From an uncultured Endozoicomonas sp. (GTDB lineage Bacteria; Pseudomonadota; Gammaproteobacteria; Pseudomonadales; Endozoicomonadaceae): a stretch of DNA of 51,478 nucleotides. The position numbers and the translations under genes are program-made. The DNA lies in assembly GCF_947495845.1 (NCBI RefSeq), contig NZ_CANMAO010000029.1:1-51478 (forward strand), in the 5' to 3' direction. The notes under the pieces are model-generated. The model was not told where the DNA came from. It did no database searches and saw only the letters and a program-made list of their open reading frames with translations. Of the stretch, positions 1 to 9,341 are shown one piece after another; positions within the stretch are counted from its first letter, which is position 1, and every line of letters begins with the position of its first letter.

Positions 1-108
1 TCACGGCCTGAATAAATGCCTGATGGGACAATCTCTAGAATCCAGCTTTAATGAATGAGCAGCGGGAATCGCTGACTAATGATACCCCTATTGAAGCGGT
101 ATAAAATG
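1..108. other. window edge downstream of acpS, no gene seen
   Basis: This stretch follows the acpS stop codon on the minus strand. I see no convincing reading frame, and the frame that crosses it on the minus strand is an out-of-frame shadow of acpS. A short ATACC...GGTAT inverted repeat lies just after acpS, but it has no T-tract and I do not call it a terminator. Confidence 0.4.
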
Positions 109-486
109 TTACGCTTTTTCAAGCACAACAAAAGCGATAGCGTTGTCTTTTTCATCAGAGAGACTGATATGCATTGAGGCAATGCCATTCGCCTCTTTAA
201 GCTCCAGACCATAGTCGTACAACACCAGTTCAGGAGCCCCGGAACTGGTGTTTCGAACTTCAATATGTTGAAAGGATAGCTTCCCAATACCAGTGCCAAA
301 AGCCTTAGATACAGCTTCTTTTGCAGCAAACCGTTTTGCCAGCCAAGCAGGGGATCGGGATCGGTCACGCCAGGTTTGATATTCATTTTCCGTTAAAATC
401 CGCCGGGCAAATGCATCACCCAATCGTTCGATTGATCGCGCAATTCGATCAACCTGAACGATATCCGTACCGATCCCGACAATCAT
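109..486 (-). CDS. acpS: holo-[acyl-carrier-protein] synthase AcpS
   Basis: AcpS transfers the 4'-phosphopantetheine arm of coenzyme A to a serine of apo-ACP, activating ACP for fatty-acid synthesis in the cytoplasm. The protein is 125 residues, the usual length for the small trimeric AcpS family. It shows the two family signatures: the N-terminal GIGTDIV motif with metal-binding Asp8, and the FAAKEA motif with Glu57 followed by KAFGTG. Its ATG follows the TAA of pdxJ with no intervening base, so translation is probably coupled. It is the last gene of the lepA-to-acpS operon in this window. I see no feature that argues against a normal, intact enzyme. Confidence 0.97.
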   Translation of the reverse strand: MIVGIGTDIVQVDRIARSIERLGDAFARRILTENEYQTWRDRSRSPAWLAKRFAAKEAVSKAFGTGIGKLSFQHIEVRNTSSGAPELVLYDYGLELKEANGIASMHISLSDEKDNAIAFVVLEKA

Positions 487-1236
487 TTAAATTGCCCTGA
501 CCGATGCCTGCAGCATCAACGCTTTCATTTCCTGCACCGCCGGCTTGAGTCCTGTGAAAAGAGCACGGGCAATAATGGCATGACCAATGTTCAACTCGTT
601 AATACCTGCGATCATGGCCACCGGCTCAACGTTCTGGTAATTCAATCCATGTCCTGCATTCACCACCAGACCATGTTCCAGACCACAAATCACTGCTCGC
701 CTGATACGATCAAGCTCTTCTTCCATTGCTTTTGCTGTGCTGGCCTCTGCATAGGCACCAGTATGCAACTCGATAGCAGGGGCACCCGCTTTTACCGCCG
801 CTTCAACCTGCTCGATGTCTGGATCAATAAACAAAGACACTTCGATGCTTTTATTACCCAACCTTTTGCAGGCATCGGCAACACCATTAAACAGCCCTTT
901 AACGTCCAGCCCACCCTCGGTAGTAACCTCCTCACGCTTTTCAGGCACCAGGCACACATGTTCAGGCATAACTTTTTCTGCAATGGCGATCATCTCTTCA
1001 GTTACCGCCATTTCAAGATTCATTCGAGTCTGTAAAACATCCCGGATTCGGTAAACATCGTGATCCTGTATATGGCGACGATCTTCACGCAAGTGGAGTG
1101 TAATGCCATCGGCTCCGGCCTCTTCCGCTTCAATAGCCGCCTGAACCGGATCCGGGTAGCGGATACCGCGAGCCTGCCGAACGGTGGCAATATGATCAAT
1201 ATTCACGCCTAACAAAATGCGTTGATGAGGAATCAT
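487..1236 (-). CDS. pdxJ: pyridoxine 5'-phosphate synthase PdxJ
   Basis: PdxJ condenses 3-amino-2-oxopropyl phosphate with deoxyxylulose 5-phosphate to make pyridoxine 5'-phosphate, the last ring-forming step of DXP-dependent vitamin B6 synthesis. The protein begins [20 protein letters not shown], and [11 protein letters not shown] is the family's N-terminal signature. [19 protein letters not shown] and the [10 protein letters not shown] loop are also present. The frame stays open upstream to 1377, but that extension would overlap recO by about 100 bases and add 47 residues absent from the family. I therefore chose the ATG at 1236, which gives 249 residues against 243 in E. coli. The start lies 40 bases after the recO stop, with a GGAAA-type ribosome site. 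Confidence 0.97.
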   Translation of the reverse strand: MIPHQRILLGVNIDHIATVRQARGIRYPDPVQAAIEAEEAGADGITLHLREDRRHIQDHDVYRIRDVLQTRMNLEMAVTEEMIAIAEKVMPEHVCLVPEKREEVTTEGGLDVKGLFNGVADACKRLGNKSIEVSLFIDPDIEQVEAAVKAGAPAIELHTGAYAEASTAKAMEEELDRIRRAVICGLEHGLVVNAGHGLNYQNVEPVAMIAGINELNIGHAIIARALFTGLKPAVQEMKALMLQASVRAI

Positions 1237-1276
1237 GGCTATATTTCCAGCTGAAATCGGTGAGAATGGCGAAATA

Positions 1277-2071
1277 TTAGTGATTGGCCGCATCAATTTC
1301 AATGATTCTCTTTGGAATCGTTGGCGCCGAAGACCTTCGGGCAAACAGCATGCGGCTTTGTAATGGGCGATCACCAATCAACAGCTTCATGGCCTGACGA
1401 TTAAAACGCTTGAAATCGGCATATTGGTCCGGCGCACCGAAATCTCTTTCTGAAAGCGCCTTCAGGCTGCTGGAAGAGAAACAATAGGCTTGTAGATAGT
1501 GAGGTACTGTAGCTGGAACCGGCATCAACCCATGCTCTGGGTCAAAACGGTAGACTGAATTATCTTTTAAAGGTTCATTGTTCTGGGAATCCCAGTCCAG
1601 CGGTGGTGCATAGCCACAAAGCTCCAACAAATCCAGCTCGAAAGAGCGAAGGAGTGGCTCAATGGGTTGTTCAGATTTCAAATCGGACAACACTGCCTGA
1701 TAGAGTTCAACAACACCATCAACTAACTGACCTGGTATTAAAGCTCTCATTAAGAGCTCATTGATATAAAATCCGCAGTAAAGCCGTTGCCCGGCCAAAA
1801 AGTTCATCTGGCCTGGCTCGAGATCCACCAGAGTTTTCAAATCAGTACGACCTTTCCATCGCACCATCAGCTGGTGAAAAGGTTGTAACAGTGAGCCAAG
1901 GGAGGAACGGGACTGTCGAACACCACGGACGACCATGGCCACACGACCATGGTTTTCTACCAGAAATTCTGCAATCACCGAGCGTTCTTTGTAAGAACGT
2001 CGGTGTAATAACCAGGCACGATGAAAATCACCGCTGTGTTTACCGGAGAACGTATTACTGGTTATGGTCAT
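1277..2071 (-). CDS. recO: DNA repair protein RecO
   Basis: RecO works with RecF and RecR to load RecA onto SSB-coated single-stranded DNA during gap repair. The N-terminal OB-fold region carries the recognisable [18 protein letters not shown] block, matching the family's 'A(F/W)VLHxRxxxExS' opening. It is followed by [19 protein letters not shown] and the LQPFHQL and [10 protein letters not shown] segments. Length is 264 residues, slightly longer than E. coli RecO (242). The zinc-binding cysteines found in some RecO proteins are not obvious. The start overlaps the 3' end of era by 17 bases, which is common for era-recO pairs. Confidence 0.95.
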   Translation of the reverse strand: MTITSNTFSGKHSGDFHRAWLLHRRSYKERSVIAEFLVENHGRVAMVVRGVRQSRSSLGSLLQPFHQLMVRWKGRTDLKTLVDLEPGQMNFLAGQRLYCGFYINELLMRALIPGQLVDGVVELYQAVLSDLKSEQPIEPLLRSFELDLLELCGYAPPLDWDSQNNEPLKDNSVYRFDPEHGLMPVPATVPHYLQAYCFSSSSLKALSERDFGAPDQYADFKRFNRQAMKLLIGDRPLQSRMLFARRSSAPTIPKRIIEIDAANH

Positions 2072-2993
2072 AACCCAGGCTTTTCAAAGCTCGCTCGTCA
2101 TCGGACCAGCCGGCTTTCACTTTTACCCAGAGATTCAGCATGATTTTGGTGTCAAACAGCAATTCCATATCCTTCCGGGCTTCCTGACCGATGAGCTTCA
2201 GCCGCGAACCACGATCACCGATCACAATGGCTTTTTGTCCGTCACGCTCAACCAGAATCAGTGCACTGATGGTGGTCAACGGACCTTTTGGTCTCATTTC
2301 CTGTTGAAATTCTTCAATCTCAACGGTGATCTCATAAGGCAGTTCATCACCCAGCTGACGCATGACCTTTTCACGCACCAGTTCCGCGGCTAAAAACCTT
2401 GAGCTTCGATCAGTTAACTGGTCTTCCGGAAAGTGATGAACACCTTCAGGAATCAAACCTGTGATCAGCTCACCCAACTCTTTCAGGTTATGGCCATTTT
2501 GCGCAGAAATGGGCACAACCCCATGGAAATCCATTTTACTGGAAAGCATTTCAAGGTGCGGCATAAGCTTCGCTTTGTCCGCGATTTTATCCACCTTGTT
2601 CACGGCCAGAATGACCGGACAACGGGCGCCTTGAACTTTCTCAAGCACCATCTGGTCTTCTTCATTCCAGGTCAGGCGATCCACCACAAACACCACGGCA
2701 TCAATACCGGCCAGAGCACTGCTGGCCGCTTTATTCATGTAGCGGTTAATGGCTTTCTTCTGCACCTTATGCATGCCTGGCGTATCCACAAAAACAGTTT
2801 GCACACCGTTTTCTGTTTGAATACCCAGCACCTGATGGCGCGTTGTCTGCGGACGTCGAGACGTAATCGACAGCTTCTGCCCCAACAAGTGATTCAGCAG
2901 AGTCGACTTACCCACATTGGGTCTGCCAACAATCGCCACATAACCACAACGGCTTACAGGGGAGTCCGCAGAGTTTTCATCAGAGATCATCAA
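2055..2993 (-). CDS. era: GTPase Era
   Basis: Era is an essential GTPase that binds the 3' end of 16S rRNA and helps mature the 30S subunit. The GTPase domain has G1 GRPNVGKS at residues 23-30, G3 DTPG, and G4 NKVD. The C-terminal KH RNA-binding domain is marked by [13 protein letters not shown]. Length is 312 residues, a little over the E. coli 301 because of a short N-terminal extension. It lies 20 bases after rnc and overlaps recO, which is the standard rnc-era-recO arrangement. Confidence 0.98.
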   Translation of the reverse strand: MMISDENSADSPVSRCGYVAIVGRPNVGKSTLLNHLLGQKLSITSRRPQTTRHQVLGIQTENGVQTVFVDTPGMHKVQKKAINRYMNKAASSALAGIDAVVFVVDRLTWNEEDQMVLEKVQGARCPVILAVNKVDKIADKAKLMPHLEMLSSKMDFHGVVPISAQNGHNLKELGELITGLIPEGVHHFPEDQLTDRSSRFLAAELVREKVMRQLGDELPYEITVEIEEFQQEMRPKGPLTTISALILVERDGQKAIVIGDRGSRLKLIGQEARKDMELLFDTKIMLNLWVKVKAGWSDDERALKSLGYDHNQ

Positions 2994-3014
2994 TACTTCA
3001 ACTCTTTATTCAAC

Positions 3015-3698
3015 TTATTCAACGCCTAATAATTTTAAGGCGTTTCGTGCCGCTTGCTGTTCAGCACCACGGCGACTGGAACCCTCACCCATGGATGGCT
3101 CACTCAGAGACTCAAGGGTGCACAGCACAGAAAAATGCTGATCATGGGCTTCACCTTGAATATCAGTAACCTGATATTTAGGCAACGACTGTTGTCTTGC
3201 CTGCAGGTATTCCTGCAAACGGGTTTTCGGGTCTTTGTTCTGTTCATCGGTGGTGGTCAGTTGATCGAGACGACTGGCAAACCAGTCACGGATACGCTCA
3301 TGGCAAACCGCCATACCAGCATCCAGATAGATCGCACCAATGATCGCTTCCACCGCATCTGCAAGGATGGATTCACGACGAAAGCCACCGCTTTTCAGCT
3401 CACCAGAACCCAGCTTCAGAAAGTCACCAAGACCAAACTCTTTACCCAGCTCGGCAAGCGTTACACCGCGTACCATTCTGGCACGCAGGCGACTCAACTG
3501 ACCTTCACGGGCTTCAGGAAAGCGCTCATAGAGCGCTTCTGCAATGACAAAATTCACAATGGAGTCGCCCAGAAACTCCAGACGCTCATTATTTCGACTA
3601 CCGTAGCTTCGATGAGTTAACGCCAGCTCCACTAGCCCAATATCCGAAAACTCATGCCCAAGCTTTTTCTGCAGGCGGGGCAGTTTATCAATTTTCAC
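3015..3698 (-). CDS. rnc: ribonuclease III
   Basis: RNase III cleaves double-stranded RNA, processing the 30S rRNA precursor and many mRNAs. The signature ERLEFLGDS gives catalytic Glu41 and Asp45. The second site, [15 protein letters not shown], gives Asp114 and Glu117, so all four catalytic acids match E. coli numbering. A C-terminal double-stranded-RNA-binding domain ends in the typical [15 protein letters not shown] segment. Length is 227 residues (226 in E. coli). The start is a GTG whose first base overlaps the TAG stop of the upstream DUF4845 gene. A large palindromic element lies upstream in the same operon, between lepA and lepB, and could be a substrate (inference). Confidence 0.98.
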   Translation of the reverse strand: MKIDKLPRLQKKLGHEFSDIGLVELALTHRSYGSRNNERLEFLGDSIVNFVIAEALYERFPEAREGQLSRLRARMVRGVTLAELGKEFGLGDFLKLGSGELKSGGFRRESILADAVEAIIGAIYLDAGMAVCHERIRDWFASRLDQLTTTDEQNKDPKTRLQEYLQARQQSLPKYQVTDIQGEAHDQHFSVLCTLESLSEPSMGEGSSRRGAEQQAARNALKLLGVE

Positions 3699-4093
3699 TA
3701 ATTACCAGCTTTCCAGTCATGTTTGAATGATAAAATCATATCGACATTATGGAACACATGAACACGACGTTCATAATCGATATCAACCTTTACGACGCCA
3801 TTTTCACGAGCCACAATAATCTCATTTTTCTCAAGCTTAACAGCATTCAGTTGCAAGCCTTTCTGAATCCAGGTTCTGACTTGATTCACTGATGCCGTTG
3901 AAGAACCCGGACGATTGGTCAGAGATTCCGTCACATTCTTAACTGCATGGTCATCCATATACAGGGGCATCAACTTCAGCCCCAGAGACAGAACAACACC
4001 ACCAATCAATAGAAAAACCAACCAGCTTAAAGCGCTGCTCCCCCGTTGCCGGCTCTTCATTCCATACATTTTACGCACTCCATATTGAAACAA
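3698..4093 (-). CDS. DUF4845 family small membrane protein
   Basis: This is a small protein of unknown function, found in many gammaproteobacteria between lepB and rnc. It has a basic N-terminus, one membrane segment at about residues 22-42 ([20 protein letters not shown]), and then a soluble domain of about 85 residues predicted to face the periplasm. The true start may be Met9 or Met12 ([11 protein letters not shown]), which would give about 120-123 residues and is closer to the family pattern. Its TAG stop overlaps the GTG of rnc by one base, so it is co-translated with rnc. A role in protein export or envelope biology would be a guess from its position after lepB. Confidence 0.85.
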   Translation of the reverse strand: MFQYGVRKMYGMKSRQRGSSALSWLVFLLIGGVVLSLGLKLMPLYMDDHAVKNVTESLTNRPGSSTASVNQVRTWIQKGLQLNAVKLEKNEIIVARENGVVKVDIDYERRVHVFHNVDMILSFKHDWKAGN

Positions 4094-4099
4094 TATTTA

Positions 4100-4921
4100 T
4101 CAGTTAATCGATCCATTGTTTTTAAAATTAGGCAGTTGAGTCCAGCTGGGCCAATGCATCCAGATGTAAACTGCCTTACCCACAATATTGGCTTCCGGCA
4201 CGAACCCCCAGTAACGACTGTCATTACTGCGATCCCGGTTATCCCCCATAACAAAATACATACCTTCGGGCACAACCCACTCGCCTTCGGCACGATAGTC
4301 ATTACTTGTGAGTTCCTTACGAATTTCGTATTCCTCACCGGGCTTACCTTCCGTGTAGAGGCGATATATAGAGCGTTGATCACTCAGCTGCGCTACGAAT
4401 TCTTCGGGTAACAACTCATCATTCACTGAAACCCGCTTACCCTGATAACGAATCACATCACCCGGCAAGCCAATCACCCGTTTGATAAAATTGATGTGCT
4501 CTTGCCCCGGCTGCTTGAACACCATGACATCACCACGTTCTGGGTCATCCACCGACAGCACTTTAGTTCCTATCACAGGTAAACGAAGCCCATAGTCGTA
4601 CTTATTTACCAGAATAAAATCCCCTACCTCAAGGGTTGGGATCATAGAACCTGACGGAATTTGAAAGGGTTCAAACAAAAAAGAACGAACCACCAGTACA
4701 AACAGCAGTACCGGGAAAATGGATTTAGCCGTTTCCACCACCGCAGGCTCTTTCGACACTTCACTGATCGCTGAGTCGACTGCATCACTGCCTCCACCCT
4801 GCTCTTTCACACGGGCAACAGCCGCCCGCCGCCTTGGCAACAGGAATAGTCGGTCAATCAGCGCAATGATACCCGTGATAAACACCGCCAGTACCAACAG
4901 CAGTGGAAAATTAAAATCCAT
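4100..4921 (-). CDS. lepB: signal peptidase I LepB
   Basis: LepB cleaves signal peptides from exported proteins on the periplasmic face of the inner membrane. Two N-terminal membrane segments (about residues 5-24 and 66-80) flank a cytoplasmic loop. The catalytic serine is Ser92 in PSGSM and the general-base lysine is Lys147 in IKRVIGLPGD, a Ser/Lys dyad matching E. coli Ser90/Lys145. The box GDNRDRSNDSRYWGFVP near the C-terminus completes the family pattern. Length is 273 residues, shorter than E. coli (324) but usual for Pseudomonas-type enzymes. It is separated from lepA by 223 bases that contain a 178-bp palindromic repeat, unusual in an otherwise tight operon. Confidence 0.97.
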   Translation of the reverse strand: MDFNFPLLLVLAVFITGIIALIDRLFLLPRRRAAVARVKEQGGGSDAVDSAISEVSKEPAVVETAKSIFPVLLFVLVVRSFLFEPFQIPSGSMIPTLEVGDFILVNKYDYGLRLPVIGTKVLSVDDPERGDVMVFKQPGQEHINFIKRVIGLPGDVIRYQGKRVSVNDELLPEEFVAQLSDQRSIYRLYTEGKPGEEYEIRKELTSNDYRAEGEWVVPEGMYFVMGDNRDRSNDSRYWGFVPEANIVGKAVYIWMHWPSWTQLPNFKNNGSIN

Positions 4922-4964
4922 GCATTTCTTCTCTATAAATGTGCTCGAACTGTTTTATGAAATT

Positions 4965-5142
4965 ATACCAATGGCGTTTTTAAATTTTGGAACGAGCAAG
5001 TTATTTTGGCCGACTGGGCAATACCCATAGGGCATAAAGGCGAAGAGACGAGGCATAGCCATAGCTATGGCGAGGAACTTCAACGCAGACCCAGTCGGCC
5101 AAAATAGCTGCGCAGCCCATAATTTAAAAACAGTATTGGTAT
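4965..5142 (+). repeat. 178-bp palindromic repeat, copy A (MITE-like)
   Basis: The element fills most of the lepA-lepB gap and ends two bases before the lepA stop codon. Ends are a perfect 8-bp terminal inverted repeat (ATACCAAT / ATTGGTAT), followed by TTTTTAAATT / AATTTAAAAA and a perfect 16-bp inner pair at 5003-5018 and 5090-5105. The centre holds a 14-bp palindrome at 5058-5071 (GCCATAGCTATGGC). The reverse complement of 48847-49024 aligns without gaps over the whole 178 bp, with about 20 mismatches by eye. No reading frame is present, so any mobility would need a transposase in trans. In RNA it should fold into a long hairpin. Confidence 0.85.
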
Positions 5143-5144
5143 TA

Positions 5145-6944
5145 TTACTTGTCGACCTTCAATACGGCAAGGAACGCTTCCTGCGGAATTTCAACGCGGC
5201 CAACCTGCTTCATGCGTTTTTTACCCGCCTTCTGTTTTTCCAGCAGCTTACGCTTACGACTCACGTCACCACCATAGCACTTGGCCGTTACGTTTTTGCG
5301 CAATGCTTTAACGGTGGTACGGGCGATAATCTGACCACCAATCGCCGCCTGTATGGCCACATCAAACATCTGACGATGAATAATTTCTTTCATTTTCTCG
5401 GTCAGAACCCGGCCACGGGAAACGGAATGATCTTTGTGAACAATCAACGCCAGCGCATCCACTTTCTCACCATTGATCAAGATATCAACACGCACCATTC
5501 TAGACGCTTCGAAGCGATCGAACGAATAATCCAAAGAAGCGAAACCACGACTCACGGATTTCAGGCGATCAAAGAAATCCAAAACCACTTCGCTCATGGG
5601 AATATCGTAGGTCAGGGAAACCTGACTTCCGGTAAACTGCATATCTTTCTGTATACCACGTTTCTCAACGCAGAGAGAAATGACATTGCCAAGATATTCC
5701 TGGGGCACCAGAATATTCGCTCTGGAAATGGGTTCGCGAATTTCCAGAATTCCGGCGGGATCAGGCAGCTTGGATGGGTTATCCACTTCAATCACATCAC
5801 CGTTTTTCATCTCACACTGGTAAATAACGGTGGGCGCTGTGGTGATCAAGTCCAGATCGTATTCGCGCTCAAGGCGTTCTTGAATGATTTCCATATGCAG
5901 CATACCCAAGAAGCCACAACGGAAACCAAACCCTAGTGCATCACTGCTCTCTGGTTCATAAAAAAGAGAGGCGTCGTTCAGGCTCAGTTTTTCCAGCGCA
6001 TCACGAAAATCTTCAAAATCATCAGAGCTAACCGGGAACAGACCGGCATAAACTTGAGGCTTAACGCGCTTAAATCCTGGCAGTGCATCCACACCCTGAG
6101 TCTTAATATGCGTCAGGGTATCACCTACTGGCGCGCCGTGGATGTCTTTAATACCCGCCACCACGTAACCTACTTCACCGGCTTTCAGAATACCGGTTGG
6201 CGTGCGCTTAGGCGTAAAGATACCGATGTTGTCCACCACATGAGATTGCCCCGTGGATTTAACAACAATCTTTTCGCCTTTTTTCAAAGTGCCGTTCTTC
6301 ACCCGAACCAACGACACAACACCCAGGTAATTATCAAACCACGAATCAATGATCAGCGCTTGCAGGGGTGCATTTACATCACCTTCCGGTGCTGGAATGG
6401 TAGACACCAGACGTTCAAGCACTTCCTCAATACCCAGTCCGCTTTTGGCAGAACAGCGCACGGCATCTGTCGCATCAATACCAATAATTTCTTCAATTTC
6501 CTGGGAGACGCGTTCTGGTTCCGCTTGAGGAAGGTCCATTTTGTTAAGAACGGGCATTACTTCGAGGCCCTGCTCAATGGCGGTGTAACAGTTCGCCACC
6601 GATTGTGCCTCTACACCCTGACCGGCATCCACCACCAGCAATGCGCCTTCACAGGCAGAGAGTGACCGGGAAACTTCATAGGAGAAGTCTACGTGCCCTG
6701 GTGTGTCGATAAAGTTCAGCTGATACGTGTTGCCATCTTTTGAATGGTAATCCAGCGTAACACTCTGGGCTTTAATGGTGATCCCACGTTCTCGCTCCAG
6801 ATCCATGGAGTCCAGGACCTGAGCCTGCATTTCCCGATCACTGAGACCACCACAGGTCTGGATAAAACGGTCGGCCATGGTGGACTTACCATGGTCGATA
6901 TGGGCAATGATTGAGAAGTTACGGATTAAGCTAAGATCGCTCAC
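5145..6944 (-). CDS. lepA: elongation factor 4 (LepA)
   Basis: LepA/EF4 is a ribosome-associated translational GTPase linked to translation under stress and to 30S assembly. The GTPase domain shows AHIDHGKST at residues 14-22, DTPGHVDF and [10 protein letters not shown]. The LepA-specific C-terminal region is intact, including [26 protein letters not shown]. Length is 599 residues, as in E. coli and Pseudomonas. The start is GTG ([10 protein letters not shown]), supported by close similarity to Pseudomonas LepA, although I see no strong Shine-Dalgarno. A terminator-like hairpin ends only about 20 bases before this GTG. Confidence 0.98.
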   Translation of the reverse strand: MSDLSLIRNFSIIAHIDHGKSTMADRFIQTCGGLSDREMQAQVLDSMDLERERGITIKAQSVTLDYHSKDGNTYQLNFIDTPGHVDFSYEVSRSLSACEGALLVVDAGQGVEAQSVANCYTAIEQGLEVMPVLNKMDLPQAEPERVSQEIEEIIGIDATDAVRCSAKSGLGIEEVLERLVSTIPAPEGDVNAPLQALIIDSWFDNYLGVVSLVRVKNGTLKKGEKIVVKSTGQSHVVDNIGIFTPKRTPTGILKAGEVGYVVAGIKDIHGAPVGDTLTHIKTQGVDALPGFKRVKPQVYAGLFPVSSDDFEDFRDALEKLSLNDASLFYEPESSDALGFGFRCGFLGMLHMEIIQERLEREYDLDLITTAPTVIYQCEMKNGDVIEVDNPSKLPDPAGILEIREPISRANILVPQEYLGNVISLCVEKRGIQKDMQFTGSQVSLTYDIPMSEVVLDFFDRLKSVSRGFASLDYSFDRFEASRMVRVDILINGEKVDALALIVHKDHSVSRGRVLTEKMKEIIHRQMFDVAIQAAIGGQIIARTTVKALRKNVTAKCYGGDVSRKRKLLEKQKAGKKRMKQVGRVEIPQEAFLAVLKVDK

Positions 6945-6956
6945 GATAGTATCACT

Positions 6957-6986
6957 ACAAAAAGTTGTCCCCGCCGATGCGGGGAC
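6957..6986 (-). terminator. terminator-like hairpin just upstream of lepA
   Basis: On the minus strand a perfect 8-bp GC-rich stem (GTCCCCGC / GCGGGGAC, 6967-6986, 4-base loop) is followed by AACTTTTTG, the form of a rho-independent terminator. It lies downstream of mucD and just upstream of the lepA GTG at 6944. It could end read-through from mucD, or act as an attenuator or translation-control hairpin in the lepA leader. Confidence 0.6.
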
Positions 6987-7171
6987 TTTGTTAATCTGGT
7001 TACGCTGTTTGCGCTGCGCGTCTGACTGTTGCTACTTGGTAGCCGGGAAAACACTTGTCATTGTTCATCAATGAGCAATTGTATGCGGCAGCATGCACTA
7101 AATCCCCAATATTCTATAACAGCTCATGGCATTACTCCATGCTCTGATCACACTCTAATCGTTAAATGACG

Positions 7172-7212
7172 CTGTTTGCGTCCCTTCATCACTTCAAAGG
7201 GATCGCAAACAG
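7172..7212 (-). terminator. hairpin after mucD, likely end of the rpoE operon
   Basis: Five bases past the mucD TAG is a long stem: CTGTTTGCG-TCCCTT (7172-7186) pairs with AAGGGATCGCAAACAG (7197-7212) with a single bulged base and a 10-base loop. The T-tract after it on the minus strand is poor (TCATTTAA), so it may be a processing or 3'-end stability structure rather than a classical terminator. The same ACGCTGTTTGCG word recurs near 7003. Confidence 0.5.
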
Positions 7213-7217
7213 GCTGG

Positions 7218-8657
7218 CTATTCCGGTAGGCGAAAGGTCAGGTAACCAGGGTTCCCACCACGAATCACCCGCATTGAAATAGATCGATTTCTCGGCAACC
7301 CTGAAACCACTCTATCGAACTGCTTAACCGTGGACACGCTGGTATTATTCAGGTCGGTAATAATATCCCCCTGACGTAAACCTATGGAACGGACAGCCCC
7401 ACGGCTGACACCAACGACAACCAGACCCTGCACATCTTTTTCTAAACGGAGTTTGGTTCGATAATCATCATCCAACTCCGCAACCTGCACACCGAGTGGA
7501 TTTTTATCGCTATTTTGTTTGCCACTTGTCTTCTCAGCGCCCGTATTTTCATCAGGCAACTGACCTACTTCCACATCAACCGTTTTGCGTTTGCCATTAC
7601 GCACGAACTCCAGCTCAACTTTCTGATTAGGGCGAACAACACCAACAGACATGGGTAGAATACCGGAATTGGTAATCGTACGACCATTGAATGCAATAAT
7701 AATATCCCCTGGATGAAGCTTTGCCTTATCGGCAGGACCACCGGGCACCACCTGACTGACCAGCGCACCTTTGGGCTTTTCAAGGCCAAATGATTCAGCC
7801 AGATCACGATCAACATCCTGAATAGCAACACCCAACCAGCCCCGGGTCACATAACCTTTTTCTTTCAGCTGCTCCACCGCCCACATGACATGATCCACAG
7901 GGATAGCAAAGGACAAACCCATAAATCCACCGGAACGGGTGAAAATCTGGGAATTAATGCCAATCACTTCACCTTGCATATTGAACAGCGGCCCACCGGA
8001 ATTACCCGGATTGATAGGCACATCTGTCTGAATAAAAGGCACATAAGAGTCACTTGGCAGGCTTCTATTTAACGCACTGACAATGCCTTTAGTGATGGAG
8101 TATTCAAAATTGAACGGGGAACCAATCGCAGCCACCCATTGACCCGGCTTAACACGATCAGAGTTACCAATTTTGACCACCGGTAAGCTGCGATCACTAT
8201 TAATTTTGAGCAGTGCAAGATCGGAGCGCTTATCAGAGCCAATCAATTCGGCAGCGCGCTCACTACGATCACTTAACCGAACAATAATTTGATCCGCACC
8301 ATCCACCACGTGATTGTTGGTAAGGATGTAACCATCTGGCGAAATAATAAACCCAGAACCCAGAGACATCGGTTGATTTCGACCCGACATGCCTTCATCG
8401 GGTAATGGTATACCAAAATAGCGGCGGAAAATTTCTGGGAGTTCTTCGCCACCAGGACCATAGACCTGCTGTCTTGCTTTCGGCTTGGACAATGTACTGA
8501 TATTCACCACCGCAGGGGAAGCCTTCTCAAATAAGCTGGCAAACCCAGGCAAACCATCCGCATCGGACGATGCTTGCACCATTGTCGTTTGTAATAGCAG
8601 CATTGAGGCAACAATACTGAGGAAAAATCGTCTGAAAAGTGTTGTCGTTCGACTCAT
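7218..8657 (-). CDS. mucD: periplasmic serine protease MucD (DegP/HtrA family)
   Basis: This is a Do-type serine protease and chaperone of the periplasm that degrades misfolded envelope proteins and dampens the sigma-E response. From the ATG at 8657 it has a signal peptide of about 29 residues ending near VQA|SS. A trypsin-like domain follows, with His116 (TNNHVV), Asp146 (SDLALL) and Ser220 (NPGNSGGP), then two PDZ domains (about residues 260-350 and 370-470). The open frame continues upstream to a TTG at 8705, but the ATG gives a proper signal peptide and has a GGAG upstream. It is the fifth gene of the rpoE operon, as in Pseudomonas, where this homologue is called mucD. Confidence 0.95.
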   Translation of the reverse strand: MSRTTTLFRRFFLSIVASMLLLQTTMVQASSDADGLPGFASLFEKASPAVVNISTLSKPKARQQVYGPGGEELPEIFRRYFGIPLPDEGMSGRNQPMSLGSGFIISPDGYILTNNHVVDGADQIIVRLSDRSERAAELIGSDKRSDLALLKINSDRSLPVVKIGNSDRVKPGQWVAAIGSPFNFEYSITKGIVSALNRSLPSDSYVPFIQTDVPINPGNSGGPLFNMQGEVIGINSQIFTRSGGFMGLSFAIPVDHVMWAVEQLKEKGYVTRGWLGVAIQDVDRDLAESFGLEKPKGALVSQVVPGGPADKAKLHPGDIIIAFNGRTITNSGILPMSVGVVRPNQKVELEFVRNGKRKTVDVEVGQLPDENTGAEKTSGKQNSDKNPLGVQVAELDDDYRTKLRLEKDVQGLVVVGVSRGAVRSIGLRQGDIITDLNNTSVSTVKQFDRVVSGLPRNRSISMRVIRGGNPGYLTFRLPE

Positions 8658-8753
8658 AAGATAGGATGTCTCCGGAACTGTTTTAACGTCATTGACCGTG
8701 ATCAATCTACCCTTTCGGATGGACTTATTATTACCCGACAGTCCGCCAATATA

Positions 8754-9218
8754 TTACGCAGACTGCTTCTCAGACTGAGACAAAACCCGGGTTACCACTA
8801 CACGACACAATTTGTCCGATCCACCAGATCTGGCTTTCACCCAGACAAAGCCCACCATGAGGCTAACAATGGCAGAAAGTGATAATTGTGCCTCGCTCAT
8901 CCCAATTAACGACCCAAACCAACAGACAAACAGCATCAAAAACAACGGCACCAGATACATAAGGAAAGAAGCTTTCAGTAAAGCACTTTCAGGAACACCG
9001 ACCATAATGGAAGCACCGGCTTTTAATAGACTCTCATCCACATCAGATGAAACCGTTGCTTTGATATAGGAAAGTGCTGATTTATTACTGTACTTTTCTG
9101 AAAGGTGCTGACCGCAACCTTCTCGAACACCACAACTTGAACAACTGGATTGCCTTTGCGTTTCCACCCAGACATAGCCATCTTCAAGTGCAACTATTCG
9201 ACCCTGCTCTTCTACCAT
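8754..9218 (-). CDS. rseC: sigma-E regulatory protein RseC/MucC
   Basis: RseC is a small inner-membrane protein of the rpoE operon, with positive or accessory effects on sigma-E and links to redox (SoxR-reducing) functions. The N-terminal cytoplasmic part carries a cysteine cluster, CSSCGVREGCG (Cys26, Cys29, Cys35), matching E. coli CSSCASRAGCG. Two membrane segments follow (about residues 84-105 and 110-128). I place the start at MVEEQGRIVALEDG (9218), giving 154 residues (E. coli 159). The frame stays open for 20 more residues to 9278, but that extension is not typical of the family. Confidence 0.9.
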   Translation of the reverse strand: MVEEQGRIVALEDGYVWVETQRQSSCSSCGVREGCGQHLSEKYSNKSALSYIKATVSSDVDESLLKAGASIMVGVPESALLKASFLMYLVPLFLMLFVCWFGSLIGMSEAQLSLSAIVSLMVGFVWVKARSGGSDKLCRVVVTRVLSQSEKQSA

Positions 9219-9341
9219 TTTCCATAAGCCTGATATCAATGGGATAAAGCACCCTATGAAAGTGATGAACAATCTCATAGGGCTATTAATAATAAAAAAA
9301 AACAGGTACCCGTCGTCCAGTACTCTTACCGGATCATTACA

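Noticed and set aside
1237-1377. N-terminal extension of pdxJ to 1377
   Set aside because: It overlaps recO, is absent from the family, and the internal ATG at 1236 gives the standard N-terminus.
4965-5142. IS element with its own transposase
   Set aside because: The element is only 178 bp and contains no reading frame, so it can at most be a non-autonomous element.
5067-5936. 289-codon plus-strand frame opposite lepA
   Set aside because: It is fully antisense to a highly conserved lepA and its translation shows no family signature and a His/Asn/Phe-rich composition typical of antisense shadows.
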